64,000 bases of DNA from Evernia prunastri. Its lineage: Eukaryota > Ascomycota > Lecanoromycetes > Lecanorales > Parmeliaceae. The translations under genes and the position numbers were made by a program. The notes beneath the pieces were generated by a model. The model was not told the DNA's origin and did no database searches. It saw only the letters and a list, made by a program, of their open reading frames with translations. Below, piece after piece: positions 47,512 through 60,408 of this stretch. The stretch covers positions 1 to 64,000 of the forward strand of contig NKYR01000167.1 in NCBI GenBank assembly GCA_003184365.1, given 5' to 3'. Each line of letters begins with the position of its first letter. Position 1 is the stretch's first letter.

Positions 47512-48971
47512 TCATGTTGTCGAAAGGTGGTGGTGGCGCTCCAAGCCCTGATTCTTTCGGTCGACATTCGAGTTACTGAAGGTCGGGTTGCTGCCGAGAG
47601 GAGACAGCCTCTCTGAACACACCGGACAAGGTCGAGGGAGGCATGGTCTCGAAGCTCCGCCAACTGGGGGCTCGGATGCCTCAGCGATGCCTTTATCATC
47701 CATCATCGTCTTAGGCCTAATCTGCCTCATCTCTATGTCTGGTCCTTGATCGCCATCCTTGGTGTCGTCTTGGGCGTCGCATCCGACGACGATCGGTTCC
47801 CGGATTATTCTTTCTAAGGATGAGGTTTCTTTTCGCATGGACCATTTCGAGGAGACCGAGCGCGAGCGATCCTTCTTATGGAATGAAAACACGGAGCGAA
47901 GACTCGTAAATAAAGGCACGAGACTAAATCCCTTCTTCAAGAGTGGAGCGTAAAAGGGTAGATTGGCACATATGACCGACGCGCAAGCTTCAATAATAGA
48001 CCACATAATCATGTTCACGACAGGTGCTAAAAATCTTCATCAGTAGGCAGAAGACGTAGTCGAATGATCAGGAAGCTTGCCGTCAAAGGTAACTGCGTAA
48101 TTGCCCAAATGATAGTTGAGTTCGATATTACCTTTCATGAAATTCACAGTGTAGACTAAACGAGCCACGGAAGAGACAATACAGCTAGCGCCAAAGATTT
48201 AGTCCGAATCTGAAGTCCGAGGTTTTCAATCCGAGGGACTCACAAGATTCCGAGTCCGAAGATGCTGCTTGTCCCAACCTTCTGCGCCGAGCTCATGTGG
48301 AGATTTCTGATGAACGAGATGGGAAGGCAGAGAATGCTTATATCAAGGACAATGTCCGCCACGCTTGAGCAAACATACATGACTGGGTAGTTCGTCGTAG
48401 GCGCGCAGACGATCCAGTTGCACCAGAGCGGCCAGACTTGGAAGAAGGTAGCGAATAGGAAGGAGACCAGCCAGGCGCCTGTTAGAACAATCATGATATT
48501 GACCACCACTGGGAATCGGCGGACGGAGAAGACTCGTCCGTAGAAGCAAAGGATCGAGAGCTTCACAAAAGCCACCGCAAGGATGTACCAGAACTGCAGC
48601 ACGAACAAGACCTGTTCCATTTTAAGTATCTGTAGCTTATCATCGAATAGCACACGACGTACTTTGAGAAATGCGATACCCCTTTCGGCACTCAGCGACT
48701 CGAATGGAGCTCCAAAGCCAGCAGCGAAGACGCCAACAATGTTCGTTACGGCGAGGGCTACGGAGAAGAACTTTGAACAGAACCATGAGCAGAGTACCCT
48801 TTGGTAGCCACGAGACATTCTTACCAACGCCGTCAATATCATATAGTCATCCAATTGGAGACAGAAAGCCTTTGGCCTGCGTATTTGGAACCACAGCACC
48901 ACCGACAGCATAGCGAGTACCATGAAGGTTGCATTCGTGGCTACCATGGCGCGAGATTCAGACGTAAGCAT
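47512..48971 (-). CDS. Fungal rhodopsin-like seven-helix membrane protein
   Basis: Exons 48971..48825, 48770..48244, 48184..48132 and 48026..47512 give 413 residues. The layout is that of the large fungal rhodopsin-domain (PTH11-like/SAT) family, integral membrane proteins mostly of unknown ligand. Helices seen: FMVLAMLSVVLWFQI, then LDDYMILTAL at the end of exon 1 (typical D-D-x-x), SVALAVTNIVGVFAAGFG, ILAVAFVKLSILCFYGRVF, IMIVLTGAWLVSFLFATFF, VADIVLDISILCLPISFI, IFGLGIFCIVSSVARLVY across intron 2, and IMWSIIEACASVICANLPFY. The WSIIE and ICANLP patterns are hallmarks. The cytosolic tail of about 130 residues is charged and Ser-rich, with CLPRPCPVC near the end. Introns are 54, 59 and 105 nt. 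The last is the least certain, because the frame stays open some way into it. It has no internal stop, unlike the next three genes. Confidence 0.82.
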
Positions 48972-51273
48972 GACTGCAAATCGTTGCTTGAGATTGATTG
49001 AGATTTGGAGAGACTGGAGATGAAGAGATCGCGAATAGTCGCCAGAATGTGTGTAAAAGCAGAGAGCTGGTAGTCTGTAGGAGCACGGAAGTTACATGAT
49101 GAAGCCTTGGTAGGAAACGGGTGAAGGGCAACCATTTATCGAGATCGAGATGTGCTACTGGACTTGTAGAATCTCAGTTGCAGAAACATACTCAGTCGCG
49201 GGGTACAGTCCCGATCGAGTTGGCCTTGTCACTGCATGCGTGCATGCAGTGAGAACGTGATCAACGCTCGAGCATTTGCCAACACCATTGCTGCACTGAT
49301 CAACAAATAATCTGTGTATGACATGCATGAAACATTCGGAAAAATCGCTCATATACTGCTGCAAACTCAAGGGTTTGCTGTTGGGCTTAGAAAGCCTTCG
49401 ATTTATAGTAGTGTTGCCCAGGTACATTGAGAAATCCAAAGCTCTGTTCTCCTCGCTCTTTAGACAAGTGAAAGTCCTGTTGAACTTTTTCGTGCACTGA
49501 AGTGGCCCCTAATGGTTGGCGGACTGTGCGCCTTGGGAGTTAAAGTCGATCATCCCATCGCAGCCTCATCAGCTGCACTTCTATTGGCAGCTTGTCGATC
49601 AAGAATGTAAGAAATCAGGCTTCGTGGCAAGCGTGCCTCTCATGCCGAGATTCTGCATCTCAATGCACAGCTACTGAGATACATCGGTTCCTGGAGCATA
49701 CCATCCCTTCGCGATCTACCTATAGGAATAAGCACATACAAGTACCGATCAGCTTCGTGCACGTATAACTCTTTCGGAGAGAAAGCACGTGAGCCTTTAG
49801 GATTGAAACTGGCTTAAGTGCAGTACTTGACAGCTGTTAGAGTTCCGATTCGTGTAGACGCGAGGCTATGGACCGAGCCATGCCCTCCTCCGGCATTATT
49901 GTAGCGCTTACTCTACTGTATTCTCCGCCATCTATCCATCGTCCATCGTCCGACGATCATTGTAGCCTTATGACCAAAACCCCTGCACGCTTCTGGATTT
50001 TTGGCTAGGGACAAGTCCAGATCCAAGGGTTCACTAGTTCCTCAGAGTATCGCACTCTTCTTTGCGTTAATATCTGCTGGCTCTAAGCCTTGGCTAAGAA
50101 CTTAATGAGTGAAGACGAAGGTTCCAGAAATGTAGTAATACGGATTACACATTCTTGCTAGAGAGCTCATGCCTCATACGGGATTCAGGGTGTCCTGTAC
50201 GGAAGTCTACGTCCTGCGCTTAAGCCTGTTCGCCAAGATTTTGCGCTCAGACCTCCACCACATTGTGCAGAAATTTTGATACAGACCTCGGTACATACGG
50301 CACTCATGGCCATCATGTAAGGTACTCGCACCTTACTCTACCCAGTCTATGTTGGAGACGAGTCGGCTTTGTGCGTATTTTCTGTGAAACAGCTAATATC
50401 AATGTCAATGCTTCAACTGCTCATATCACAAATGGGAAGTGATAGAGTACCTGCATACCCACACTCAATACAGTGAAACCGCCCCTAACATCCAGGTGCT
50501 GTCTCAGAGTTGGTCGGCTCGCTTAGGCTCCGTGTAGTCCTGGTGTATCTTGCTTCCTTCCGGAGTGCGTCACTCGTGAACGGGATCCTTCCTCCCTATG
50601 GGGGCCCTCTCTGTACACACTCGCTTCTACACTCTTTCGCTACGTTGGATCTTAACTCACTGAGCCTCCGGGAGAAAATGCAGATGTTCCTGATGCCGCG
50701 GACAAGATCCACAAACAGCCAGCAGAGTAGAGAATGTTAAATCTGCAATAGCAGTATCCAAATGAGGGGGTGGCAATGTACTGATGATGGAGAGCGAGGT
50801 GTCAAAGGTAGGTGGCTATGCGTTGACAGGTGGGTGTACCGGTCAGCGCGGGATGTTTACCAAAAGTGGATCCATGGGGCGCGAGGCGCGAGGCGAGTAG
50901 ATTGTTGTGGCAGAACATCAAAAATTGCTCTTCTTCGCAGCACTATAGCTGTTGTATGGCAAGCTGCGCGTGAAAGAGTTTTACCGCAAACACTCACATC
51001 GACTTCCAAATCTAAATTGCGAAGACGAGAATTTCCTGGTGGCATTCAGGAATTGAAAGACTGGGAGAGGAAGGTATGCTGGGATTTTCAGCCTGACAAA
51101 CGAACAGGGCAATTGCGTGGCAGGATCATCGAGATTAATCAGGATTTCCGTTTTTCAGGCAACCGTGGCATCTCATCTCCGCCCCAATTTGACAGCCTCA
51201 GGTTTCTTCTGAGTCCTCCGTTGCCCTCACCATAATCACTTCCCAAACTGTTTAATGGTTAATGGTGCAGAGT
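48972..51273. other. Gene-poor stretch upstream of the NLR
   Basis: About 2.3 kb. It holds the promoter of the rhodopsin-like gene with a perfect palindrome (49229-49252) and, on the right, the upstream region of the NLR. A 157-codon frame at 50762-51235 has no domain and no clear splice context, so I leave it out. Confidence 0.45.
49229..49252. promoter_or_regulatory. Perfect 24-bp inverted repeat
   Basis: TCACTGCATGC, two bases (GT), then GCATGCAGTGA. The arms are perfect complements of 11 bp. It lies about 260 bp upstream of the rhodopsin-like start codon. It could be a binding site for a dimeric regulator or a chance palindrome, and nothing more can be said from one copy. Confidence 0.5.
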
Positions 51274-54200
51274 ATGGCGACATCTACAACTCAAACGCAA
51301 GATCTTTGGGCTATCGCTGTTGACAAGTTGAAAGATGACGACAAGATCCAACTGGACGTTTACCGTATGGACAAGGTCGCAGTGCTAGATGACGTCCTCT
51401 CTGCAGTGAAAGCAAAACAGGTTGTCTGCTTGCAGAAACGGTGGAAGTTCAAAAGGGCTTCTGGCGAGTTGTTAATCGTCAGAGACTTGGTCGACAAAAT
51501 CGCTGCTTGGGTCGATAAGTTCGTCAAGGTCGGGGATGCAGCAGTCCAGTACGACCCAACTCATGTCGCTCTCCCATGGGCAGGTGTCAGATTTCTCCTC
51601 CAGATTACGGTCAATGATGCCCAAACCTTTGGCGCCATAGCGGAGGGTGTGGAGACAGTCTCGCGGCTGATCTCCAGATATGCCATCTTTGAAGCGACTT
51701 ATCTACGTCCAAGCAGTCACGCGCCATCCGTAGCACAAAAGAAGCTCTCCGAACAACTGATCTCCCTTTACTCGGCTATCCTGACGTATTTGGCAAAAGC
51801 TGGACGATACTATAACCGATCCACCGCGGAGCGTTTAGCCAAGAGTTCTATAATACCTGCAGACACCGTTCGGAGTTGTTTACAATTGATTTGGAGGGGA
51901 GAAACCGCTGTCGACAAGTTCGCAGACTTCATCCATGTTGAAATGACTTCGGCGTTGGATAGGAATGTTACGTCTCTACACGACGATGCCACAAATAAAC
52001 TCGTAGGGTTGGAGACGCTGATCAAAGCTCTCGACGAGCCTCTCGTGCGGACCGTTGGAACTTTGAAAGATATCCAAGACCATCTAGACGCGGATGACCG
52101 CCGAAGTATGCTTGCCTAGCTTTCTCGCATCCCTTGTCGTGAGCACCATGACGCAGCTTATCGTGACGTCCTACCCGATACTGGCCGTTGGTTACTCCAA
52201 AAGGCTAGCTTTACTGATTGGCGGACGTCAAGCTCGTCTTCTACGTTCTGGTTGCATGGTATTCCCGGTGTTGGCAAGAGCAAGCTCAGCGCAATAGTCA
52301 TCCAAAAGTTTTTAGACGACGCTGTTGGCATAGAAAATTCTGCCCCTCTAGCATATTTTTACTGTTCGAGTGGAAATGCCGAATCACCTCGAGCGGATCC
52401 TACACAGATACTGCGAGCTATCTTGAAGCAACTCGCCATTTCCGGAGTCAACGGTCAAATTCGACATGCAATCGCAGCAGAGTACAAGCAGAGACGTCTT
52501 GATGCAGAACGCAACGGACTTGATATCAGAACTCTTGCTCTCTCGGAATGTACTCAGCTTATACTAGACCTGACTTTGGAAGCTCCTGCAACTATTGTGA
52601 TCGACGGCATCGATGAACTTAGCAATGCTAGTCATGATCTCCTACTAGCTCTCAAGTACCTAGTCGATAGTTCTTCGAGTATCCTCAAAGTCTTCGTGTC
52701 AAGCAGGGAGGACGCTCCAATTGCGCGGAACCTTCATAATGCAACTTCTCTTCGTGTAACGTCCGCGGATAATTCGAAGGACGTCGCCGTATTCGTGAAT
52801 CATAGTGTCTCAACTGCTATTGAACAGAAGCGTCTACTAGGTGGTCGGGTGTCCAGCACCTTGCGGGAAAACATCATTTCGGAAATCATTGATGGCGCTC
52901 GCGAAATGTTTCTGTGGGCGTCCTTGCAGCTTCAACATCTATGCAACGGTCGAGTTTTCAAGCTCGAAGAAGATGTTGTGAATGCTCTGAGAAGGCTACC
53001 CCCTACCCTTAAAGAGACTCTGAACAGAATCTATAGGCGCGTTAATGAGTCAGAGGAGCAGTCAAAGAGCATTGCCAACCAAGTCTTTGCCTGGTTACTG
53101 GTAGCGCAGGCCCCGATACTTGCGTCTGATATGATGGCGTTTCTGATCAGACGAAATGTTTCGGCTCGAAATACCTCAGAGGTATCAAGGCATACCATAT
53201 CCTCGCGTGGGCAAGAGCAAAGTACTTACGGTTGACTTAGGGAACAATACTCTCTGTTGAGACCATCCTGGATATCTGTTGCAAAATATTGGTCTTTGAC
53301 GACAACTCGATGATCTTTCGCTTTATCCATCCTTCTGTACGAGAACATCTAGAAGGACATCCCGAGCTGTCCCCATCCGTCACTCACCATATAGTTTTTC
53401 ATCGGTGTCTTGAGTATTACACTGACACTCCGAACGAGGTTGAAGGACACTGGTATGTCTCTCGGTACCAGTATCACGGTCAAAACTCGTGCTGATGTTT
53501 CGAAGCGAAGCGGGCCCGTTTTCGGACGGTGCCCAGATGGACGTCCGAACATACGCAGCATCTTACTGGGGTTTCCACTACTCGAAAATTAATAACGTAG
53601 AGATTCAAAATGCAGCCAACCCCCTTCTCATGAAGTTTGTATTCGATTACGGAGGTGCCTTTTTCCAGGAGTGGCTGGATGATGCCAAAGAATTGACACT
53701 CTCACTCCCCCCATGGGATACACGTTCGCAAAAGCTTGCTGCTGTCCAGAGCCCATCAAAATCGCCCATATTCGCAGCATCTGTTTATGGGTTGCTGTCG
53801 GTTCTTGAATGTATGCATTCGCGAGCTCTAGCTCATGGCCGACAAGTTGACTTCGATAAAACAAATCTTGATGGTACTTCTGCGATATACATGAGTGCGA
53901 GGTATGGCAATCCTGCAACTCTCAAGTTTCTGGATGCACAAGGTTGTTCAATCAATACATCTGGAGGCCGCTATGGGAATCCTTTGCAAGCTGCAGCATT
54001 TCACGGTCATGAACGGGCCCTGCAGTTCTTGCTGGACCAAGGCGCCGACCCAGTTGCCCCGGGAAGATTTGAAGATGTGCTCCAAGCTGCAATTGTTGGC
54101 GGTCATGAGAAGGCAATTCAGCAACTTCTCGTTCGTGAAGACATAATGAGTCAATGCAACCTAAAGACAGCATTTATGGACGTCTGTTATGCCGGAAACC

Positions 54201-57200
54201 ATTCCGCGGTGACTATGTTGCTAGATCGAGAGGACCTCAAGCAGTGGGTCGCTAAGCCTAGCGACTTAGGTACGTCTATTTAACATCCCAAACTCGGCGA
54301 TCCAGTAGTGAACTGACCAATGCCTTAGCCTACGAGGCTATGCATTCAGCCCTTCAGCTGGCATTATACAGAGGCCGAGCATCCGTTGCACGAACCCTGA
54401 TTGCTCAATGTGAAGACATAAATGCTACCGGAGGCCATTTTGGGAATTTGATACAAGCCGCTGCCTTTGCTGGACGCGAGACAATGGTTCGCTGGCTGAT
54501 CGATCAAGAAGTAGATATACATGCCGAAGGTCGCTACGGCTCCACTCTAAGGGCCGCATCGCTTGGTGGTCACAACGCCGTGGTTCACGTACTGCTCGAC
54601 CATGGAACACGAATAAACATAGGACAAAAAAATGCTTTGCAAGCCGCTGCTCTTCATGGCCAACTTGCGACAGTAAAGCTGCTTCTTGCCCGTTTGGAAG
54701 AACCTATCCAAGACGATGTTTGGAACTCTGCTCTTGAGACAGCTTCTTCCAAAGGCCACCTCGACATCGTACGACTGCTGCTTCGAAACAGACCGGAAAC
54801 GTCTCCCGAGCAGGGCTGGAAGTCCAGTAGGGGTGAGGTTGGTGCTATGCTAGCGGCCGTGATTGCTGGACAAGAAAGCATTGTCCATGCTTTGATCGAA
54901 GAATTACCACGACTCCGAAGCATTGGACGTAACGTCGTGGTGAAGTGCAGTACGCCGAGTCCACAAGATCTACTGCCGCCTGAGTCACAGACGGATGTAC
55001 CAAGCAAACTATCGCCCAGCATTAAGATAGCTCCGAGTAATGAAGTCGGTGTCGCATCCATTCGACGGTTTGATAGCATGGAAGACTATTTCGACTGGGA
55101 TTCGTTGACAAAGCTAGAGGATATCCAAGAGGGTTCCACAGTTTCTGTTCAGGAAACCCTACGTGGTACTCCGTTGGGCCAGCAATACTTACTTCGGATT
55201 GCGGCAAGGCAAGGTAACAAGCGCATGATTGAGTGTATATTGGCTTGTGATTATGAACTGAACGAAACCGGTAATGTCAATACGGATCTATCTCACCAGC
55301 CCACGGCTTTGGAAGTTGCCGTCTCGAACTCTGACCTGGAAATGATTGAGATGTTGTTGAGAAAAGGTGCCGTTCTAGGCAAAGCCCTGCATTTTGCAGT
55401 CCGAGATGGCAACGTTGACGTGGTCTGTATGTTGCTGACCTACTGGCCTGAAGCAGAGCTTGACTGCTTCGTCAACCCTGCCGAGCTCCAGGAGCAATAC
55501 CACTTTGCCGAAAATTCAGCCTCCGACACCTACTATATTCCCATGCCACCAAGGTACCTACAACGCCGAACCATGTCCAATAGAAGTCTACTTGCTATAG
55601 CAGTTGAGTGGAGGCACGAGGAAGTAATCTTGGCACTACTGAGGCACAATGCGGGATCAAGCCATCCAGGACTTGGCCTCTCCATCATTGTTGCAGCGCG
55701 CAACGGGTATGAGGGGACAATACACGTGTTATTGAAATATGGACGTGCCGCTGATGGATTCAGGAACACGGCAATAATCAGCGACCTTCTTCTTCAACAG
55801 TCACTCCGGGAGGCCGTTGAAAGCGGCCATCTACACGTAGTGAATGTGCTTTTAGAACAAGGGACTCCCGACGGTGAGTGGTCTCAGTACATCTGTATTG
55901 CGATGTGCGAAGCCAGAATCCATAGTCGACATGAAATCACCGTCTATTTAACAACCCTCACTCAGAAATTTGATAGACCACGGTTGTTGGGGGACCAATT
56001 GGTTTTAATGGCGAGCGCACGACCTGCCCCCGACTGTCAATACATTTCCCATCTAGAAACACTTTTCGATCAGTTGAGTTCAGAGAAATTGAACTCCAAG
56101 ATTTACGTTGATTTCCATCTCAGAGCTCTCAAAGGTGCGCTGAAAGCTGGTTAATACGACGCGGTACGCTTTTTGCTAGAGAAAGACACAAGTTGCTGCA
56201 TTCTTGAGAGAGAGACCGATATACTAAATATTGCCATCGATCTTGCCTTCGATTTATGCATCAATGATTTTCAGCTGAGAAAGCACTACTCAGATCCACA
56301 CGTGCACCGAGGTCTCTTTAAAACCTTGATCGAACATGGTGCTCCTATCGGAAGCTACGACCCCTTCGGAAACACGCCGCTCTTCCATTTATGCTCAAAA
56401 CCAATACCAGGTATATTTCAACTACTGATCGATTCGAAAGCGAGCCCCTGGATCGGACACGCTTCCAGACCCAACAATAGTCTTGACCTGCAAGGTCCGT
56501 CGCTGGAGAACATACATGCCAAGAAATTCAATCTTTTGGATGTCGCATTGAAAGTACTTCTCGAACCGGAGGGCGACAGCGGTTATTGGATACCGGGTCA
56601 TTGGATGTACCTGGAGTTGGAAAAGATCATTTTGTATCTTCTCAGTATTGGTATGCGAGTCCATCCCAGTGACTCCAGCCTTGTCAATTTTCTTCACCTC
56701 GCGTGTAGGCTTGGCAGACTCGAATGTGTTCAGACACTAGTGAACAGTGAGGTGGACATCCATGCGGCAGGGCACACCTCAGAGAGGTACTTCCGACTCG
56801 GAACTGCACTTCACGCTGCAGTAATTGGAGGCCAGGTGGAAATTCTTCAATACCTGCTGGATATCGGTGCCAACGTTCATCTAAAGGCAGTCTCTTTAGA
56901 CAAACACGGTGGCGACGGCTTGACAGATGAGACAGCAATTCAAATGGCGTTGCGAGCTAACTACGAAGACTGGTATCGCTTTAAAGGAAAACCGGGCGTA
57001 TTTAAGGTTCTTCTTGAAGTGTCAGATAGAGTGTTTGATTGTACGACGGCGCTCGACGTTGCGATCAAATGTGGATATGTTGAAATGGTGGACCTGCTTC
57101 TGCGCCGCACTACGCACGTTGGCGACATTCGATTCCCGTGGTCCAATGGCATAGAAATCGTTCAAACTCTGATCAACCGCGGTATCATAGTTGATTTCAC

Positions 57201-57942
57201 GCCAAAAAAGATGATGACATGGCACGAGAGCGCTATTGGAGCTCGCGATATTCCTTTGTTGGAATTACTGGTAGCTCAAAGTGGTTCACTCTTATCCAAC
57301 CCACTCTCCCATATCAAAATGGTTGGCTGCTCTCTAGACTTGGTTCAGTTTCTAGTAGAGCGTTACGGCTGCGACATCAACGTTACGTTTCAAAGCCGCA
57401 TTTTGCTCGAGGAACCGTACGATACGAATGTACTTTTGGAAGCCTGCAAATTTGGTGATGAAAAAATCGTCAGGTATCTCTTGGAGAATGGAGCAGATCC
57501 TGATGGTCCAGGTCTGGCAGATACGGTCCTAGCCAAGCTTTTTCGCAAGCGGCCTCTCGCCTTCTACAAACAAAGCACGATCCAACTGTTGCTCGACCAC
57601 GGAGCGGATATCAACGGGACAAAAAGATCTCCCACGGAAGCAGAGAGGCATCCGAGAACGCTGCAACCGCCGCTGATCTGCGCCATCGAGGACCGAAAAA
57701 TGCCGATGGTCGAGTGCCTGGTCTCCCGCGGCGCCGACGTAAACGCAACCAGTGGGCCCGAGACTCCGCTCCACTTGGCCCGCAGGGAGGGCTACGACGA
57801 CATCGCAGACTATCTGATGCGACATGGAGCTATCGACAGATATGAGAAGGCAAAAATGGACAGAAGGGTACATGAGAGACCTGGTTTGACGCCTGTGACG
57901 ACGGAGAGTCTGCAGGGGCATGACCAGTTGCGCTTGCTTTAG
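51274..57942 (+). pseudogene. NLR-type STAND protein: DUF7708-like, NACHT, ankyrin repeats; two in-frame stops
   Basis: Exons 51274..53181, 53241..53452, 53506..54269 and 54329..57942 form a 2166-codon frame broken only by TAG at 52117-52119 (codon 282) and TAA at 56152-56154 (codon 1570). Such proteins are fungal NLRs, linked to heterokaryon incompatibility and recognition of non-self. The N-terminal region (RDLVDKIAAWVDKF, YDPTHVALPWAGVRFLLQ) is the DUF7708-like domain. NACHT follows: Walker A GIPGVGKSKL (from 329), Walker B IVIDGIDEL (Asp444), then a winged-helix-like part. Ankyrin repeats run from about 780 to the end (for example GNPLQAAAFHGHERALQFLL, TPLHLARREGYDDIADYLM). The first stop replaces the Trp expected in the linker (MLA-stop-LSRIP, family WLSxIPY). 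The second splits an ankyrin repeat (ALKAG-stop-YDAVRFLLE). Each stop could be removed by an in-frame intron of 51 or 45 nt. The ATG at 51262 is an alternative start. Confidence 0.82.
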
Positions 57943-58092
57943 TCGTCGGAAAGGATATCGCGGTTTGACCAGCCATTTCGGAAAGTCGTCCCGTGGAACG
58001 TGGATGAGGGTTATAGCTGCGCTTTTCACGGATTTGCGAAGGTTATGCTGTTATGATTTTATATGCGCTCCCCCTCAGCCGAAGTGGCATCC

Positions 58093-59276
58093 CTACTGGC
58101 CCTCCTGTTCGGCGTTCTGGAGATCCGTCTTGCGTTCCTCATCGGGTCGGATCCACCTCCGGAAAGCAATCGTCATCAGGCTACCTCCGGCGATCTGCAA
58201 GGCCTGGAAAATGACCATCGGAATCTGAATCTTCGATGCGGAAATCGCAGGAAGTCCGGGAAACATGACGTTCGAGAGCGGTACTCCCATTGCGGAGGTC
58301 TTGGCGGGAACGCAATAGGCCACAGCGATCGCGTCTTCCTTGCCGAGCCAGAATATGGATAGGGAAACACAAATGAACGTCCAAAGGACGTAGTAGACGA
58401 TGGAGATGAACACGATGAAAATGGTATTGTCAGGCTTTACACTTGTGAATGCACCGGTTTCGAAGGCTTGGTCACAGGTTTGCTAGATAATTACCAAAAG
58501 GGCCAATGACCCAATCTTGTTGAACTTCCATTCGCTGAACAACTTTTTCGTCGTTTTGGAAAAGATGTTTCGTATGACTTGACCAACTGCCTGCGTGAAC
58601 TCTCAGCCCGTTCAGCCCGTCTTAGTGGGTTCAAGACTCAGCTTACCAGTGGAAGGAAGATAGATAGGCCAAACTGCTTAAAGACTCTTTTGTATATCTC
58701 GCCGTACCCTCCTTGGTCTGATTTTGGTAATTAGTCGGTATACCATTCGTCACTTGCAGTATACATCTGGATCAGCAACGGGGAGAAAAAGGGTCCTAGA
58801 AAATTGCCTAGAAGTGACTCCACAACCGTCAAAGCTGTGTTGCCATGCGCCTGCTCGGTCATGACGACGTTGGAGGAGAGGGTTGTTGGGACACAGCCTG
58901 TGAAAATCATACCCACGAGCAACCCTGGATCCATGAAATTCCGATCCGTGGCACATAGACTTACAACTCCATATACAACCGCCGAGGTCATGAGAAATGA
59001 CTGGGTCTGTACGAATAGATGAATCTTCCATCGGCTATAGTTCTGCAAAAGCACCGATGTGGGAATTGTACCACCCGTGATGAGGAAAATCACTGCCACA
59101 CAGAGATACGTGACGACTATCTCCTTTTTGCCCTGTCGGAAAGCGGGGACTTGAATTTGCGAGGCCATAAGGACGAGGCAGCCAAGGGCGGGAAGGAACC
59201 ATTGGTCGATGAGAAACCATTTGACCGCTGAGAGCTGTTGGCGCCACTTCGGTTCCCGTGGACTTGAGGCGGTCAT
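58093..59276 (-). pseudogene. Rch1/SLC10A7-like SBF transporter; two in-frame stops
   Basis: Exons 59276..58647 and 58590..58093 (56-nt intron, GTAAGC...ACGCAG, phase 0) make a 376-codon frame. The family (PF13593-like, yeast Rch1, human SLC10A7) consists of ten-helix proteins that regulate calcium entry at the plasma membrane. Seen: WFLIDQWFLPALGCLVLM, VIFLITGGTIPTSVLL, LLVGMIFTGCVPTTLSSNVV (the conserved CxPTTxSS motif), LLGNFLGPFFSPLLIQMY, GYGEIYKRVFKQ, then helices 7-10 with KTSAMGVPL and PMVIFQALQI. TAA at 58731-58733 interrupts WYTD-stop-LPKSDQGGYGE. TAG at 58483-58485 interrupts LALLVII-stop-QTCDQAFETGAF, where Trp is expected. The frame continues unchanged after both, so decay is recent or the stops are recoded. 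It is convergent with the NLR, 150 bp away. Confidence 0.82.
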
Positions 59277-60169
59277 GGTAGCTGTACTCGAAGGCTAGGA
59301 GGAGGGGTATGGGAAAGGAAGAGGTGGGAGAAAAGAGTCCGCTCCCATTCCCTATATTGCTCCTTATTCAGATGGGTACTGGAGGCGGGGTCCCGCTTGG
59401 TATGTGAAGTTGGAATGCAGCAGCTGCAGAGATGACTATGGATGATTTAATGATGGGGATGACTTCTTGGTAAGCAATCGAACGACTCATTGTCTAGCTG
59501 TCCAATCCGGGTGGCGGGAATCAATTATCAAGCCTGAAGCTCCTGCGCGTTACACACCAATCGCGCTGACTTGATCTAACGCCAGCCTTCTCGCGATGAA
59601 CGCCTTGGTATAGATCAAGATGATAATTGTGGAGAAAACTCAGCTTTCGACGAGGGATGGGAGGCATGGTGGGGATGGTTGGGGTGACAAGAATACTTAA
59701 GGTAACGGGGAGATTTCGGGGTATCAAAATTCACTCGGGGCCCTCGGTGTCAGAATTTGCTAACCGTACCTACCTGGAAATGCAATCTACCTGGAAATCC
59801 AAGAGAGAGCCAGATGTATTCAGACAATAAACCTCTCCGCAGTCTCTCGGGGCAGATGGCTTTGGAAATGTGACCCCGAGGACACAGACTCCGAGGTGAC
59901 AATTGAGGAATAATGGGGACGAAAGCATGGAAGCCTAGCGCCCTAGAGAGTCAGACGCAAGGTACTGACACTCCAGGGCGACTATTCAGTTTTGGTTTTG
60001 GACGAGGGACTTTACGAGGGCGAATTTGGACAAATGGTATTGCTGTTTGTGGATATCTCCTTTTTCATTTCTATGCATTAGACGGTTCAGACTCGTAAGC
60101 TGTACTTGATACCGGACGTGGTCGCAAGGCCGAGTGGGGTAACAAACAGCTCCACTATGGCCTATACTT

Positions 60170-60186
60170 AACACACACACACACAA
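60170..60186. repeat. CA dinucleotide microsatellite
   Basis: Eight CA units in a row. Confidence 0.9.
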
Positions 60187-60408
60187 TTGCAATCTCTAAA
60201 ACCCGATGAACCCGGAAAAAACGTAAAAATGCCTACATATCACCAAAATTGTATAACACAATGGCATTAAGAGGTTTAATCAATATGATAACAAAGGCTT
60301 CTATAGCAGAGAAGCAATATCATCGTTTTTCGTCATAGTTCTTTGAGCCTTACCACCTTGTGGTAAGTCACGCTATACCCCGAATCGTGCCCTCGGGGTG
60401 CGCTATCC

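Noticed and set aside
50762..51235. 157-codon plus-strand frame upstream of the NLR
   Set aside because: No recognisable domain, no conserved start and no splice to the NLR in a suitable phase that I could find.
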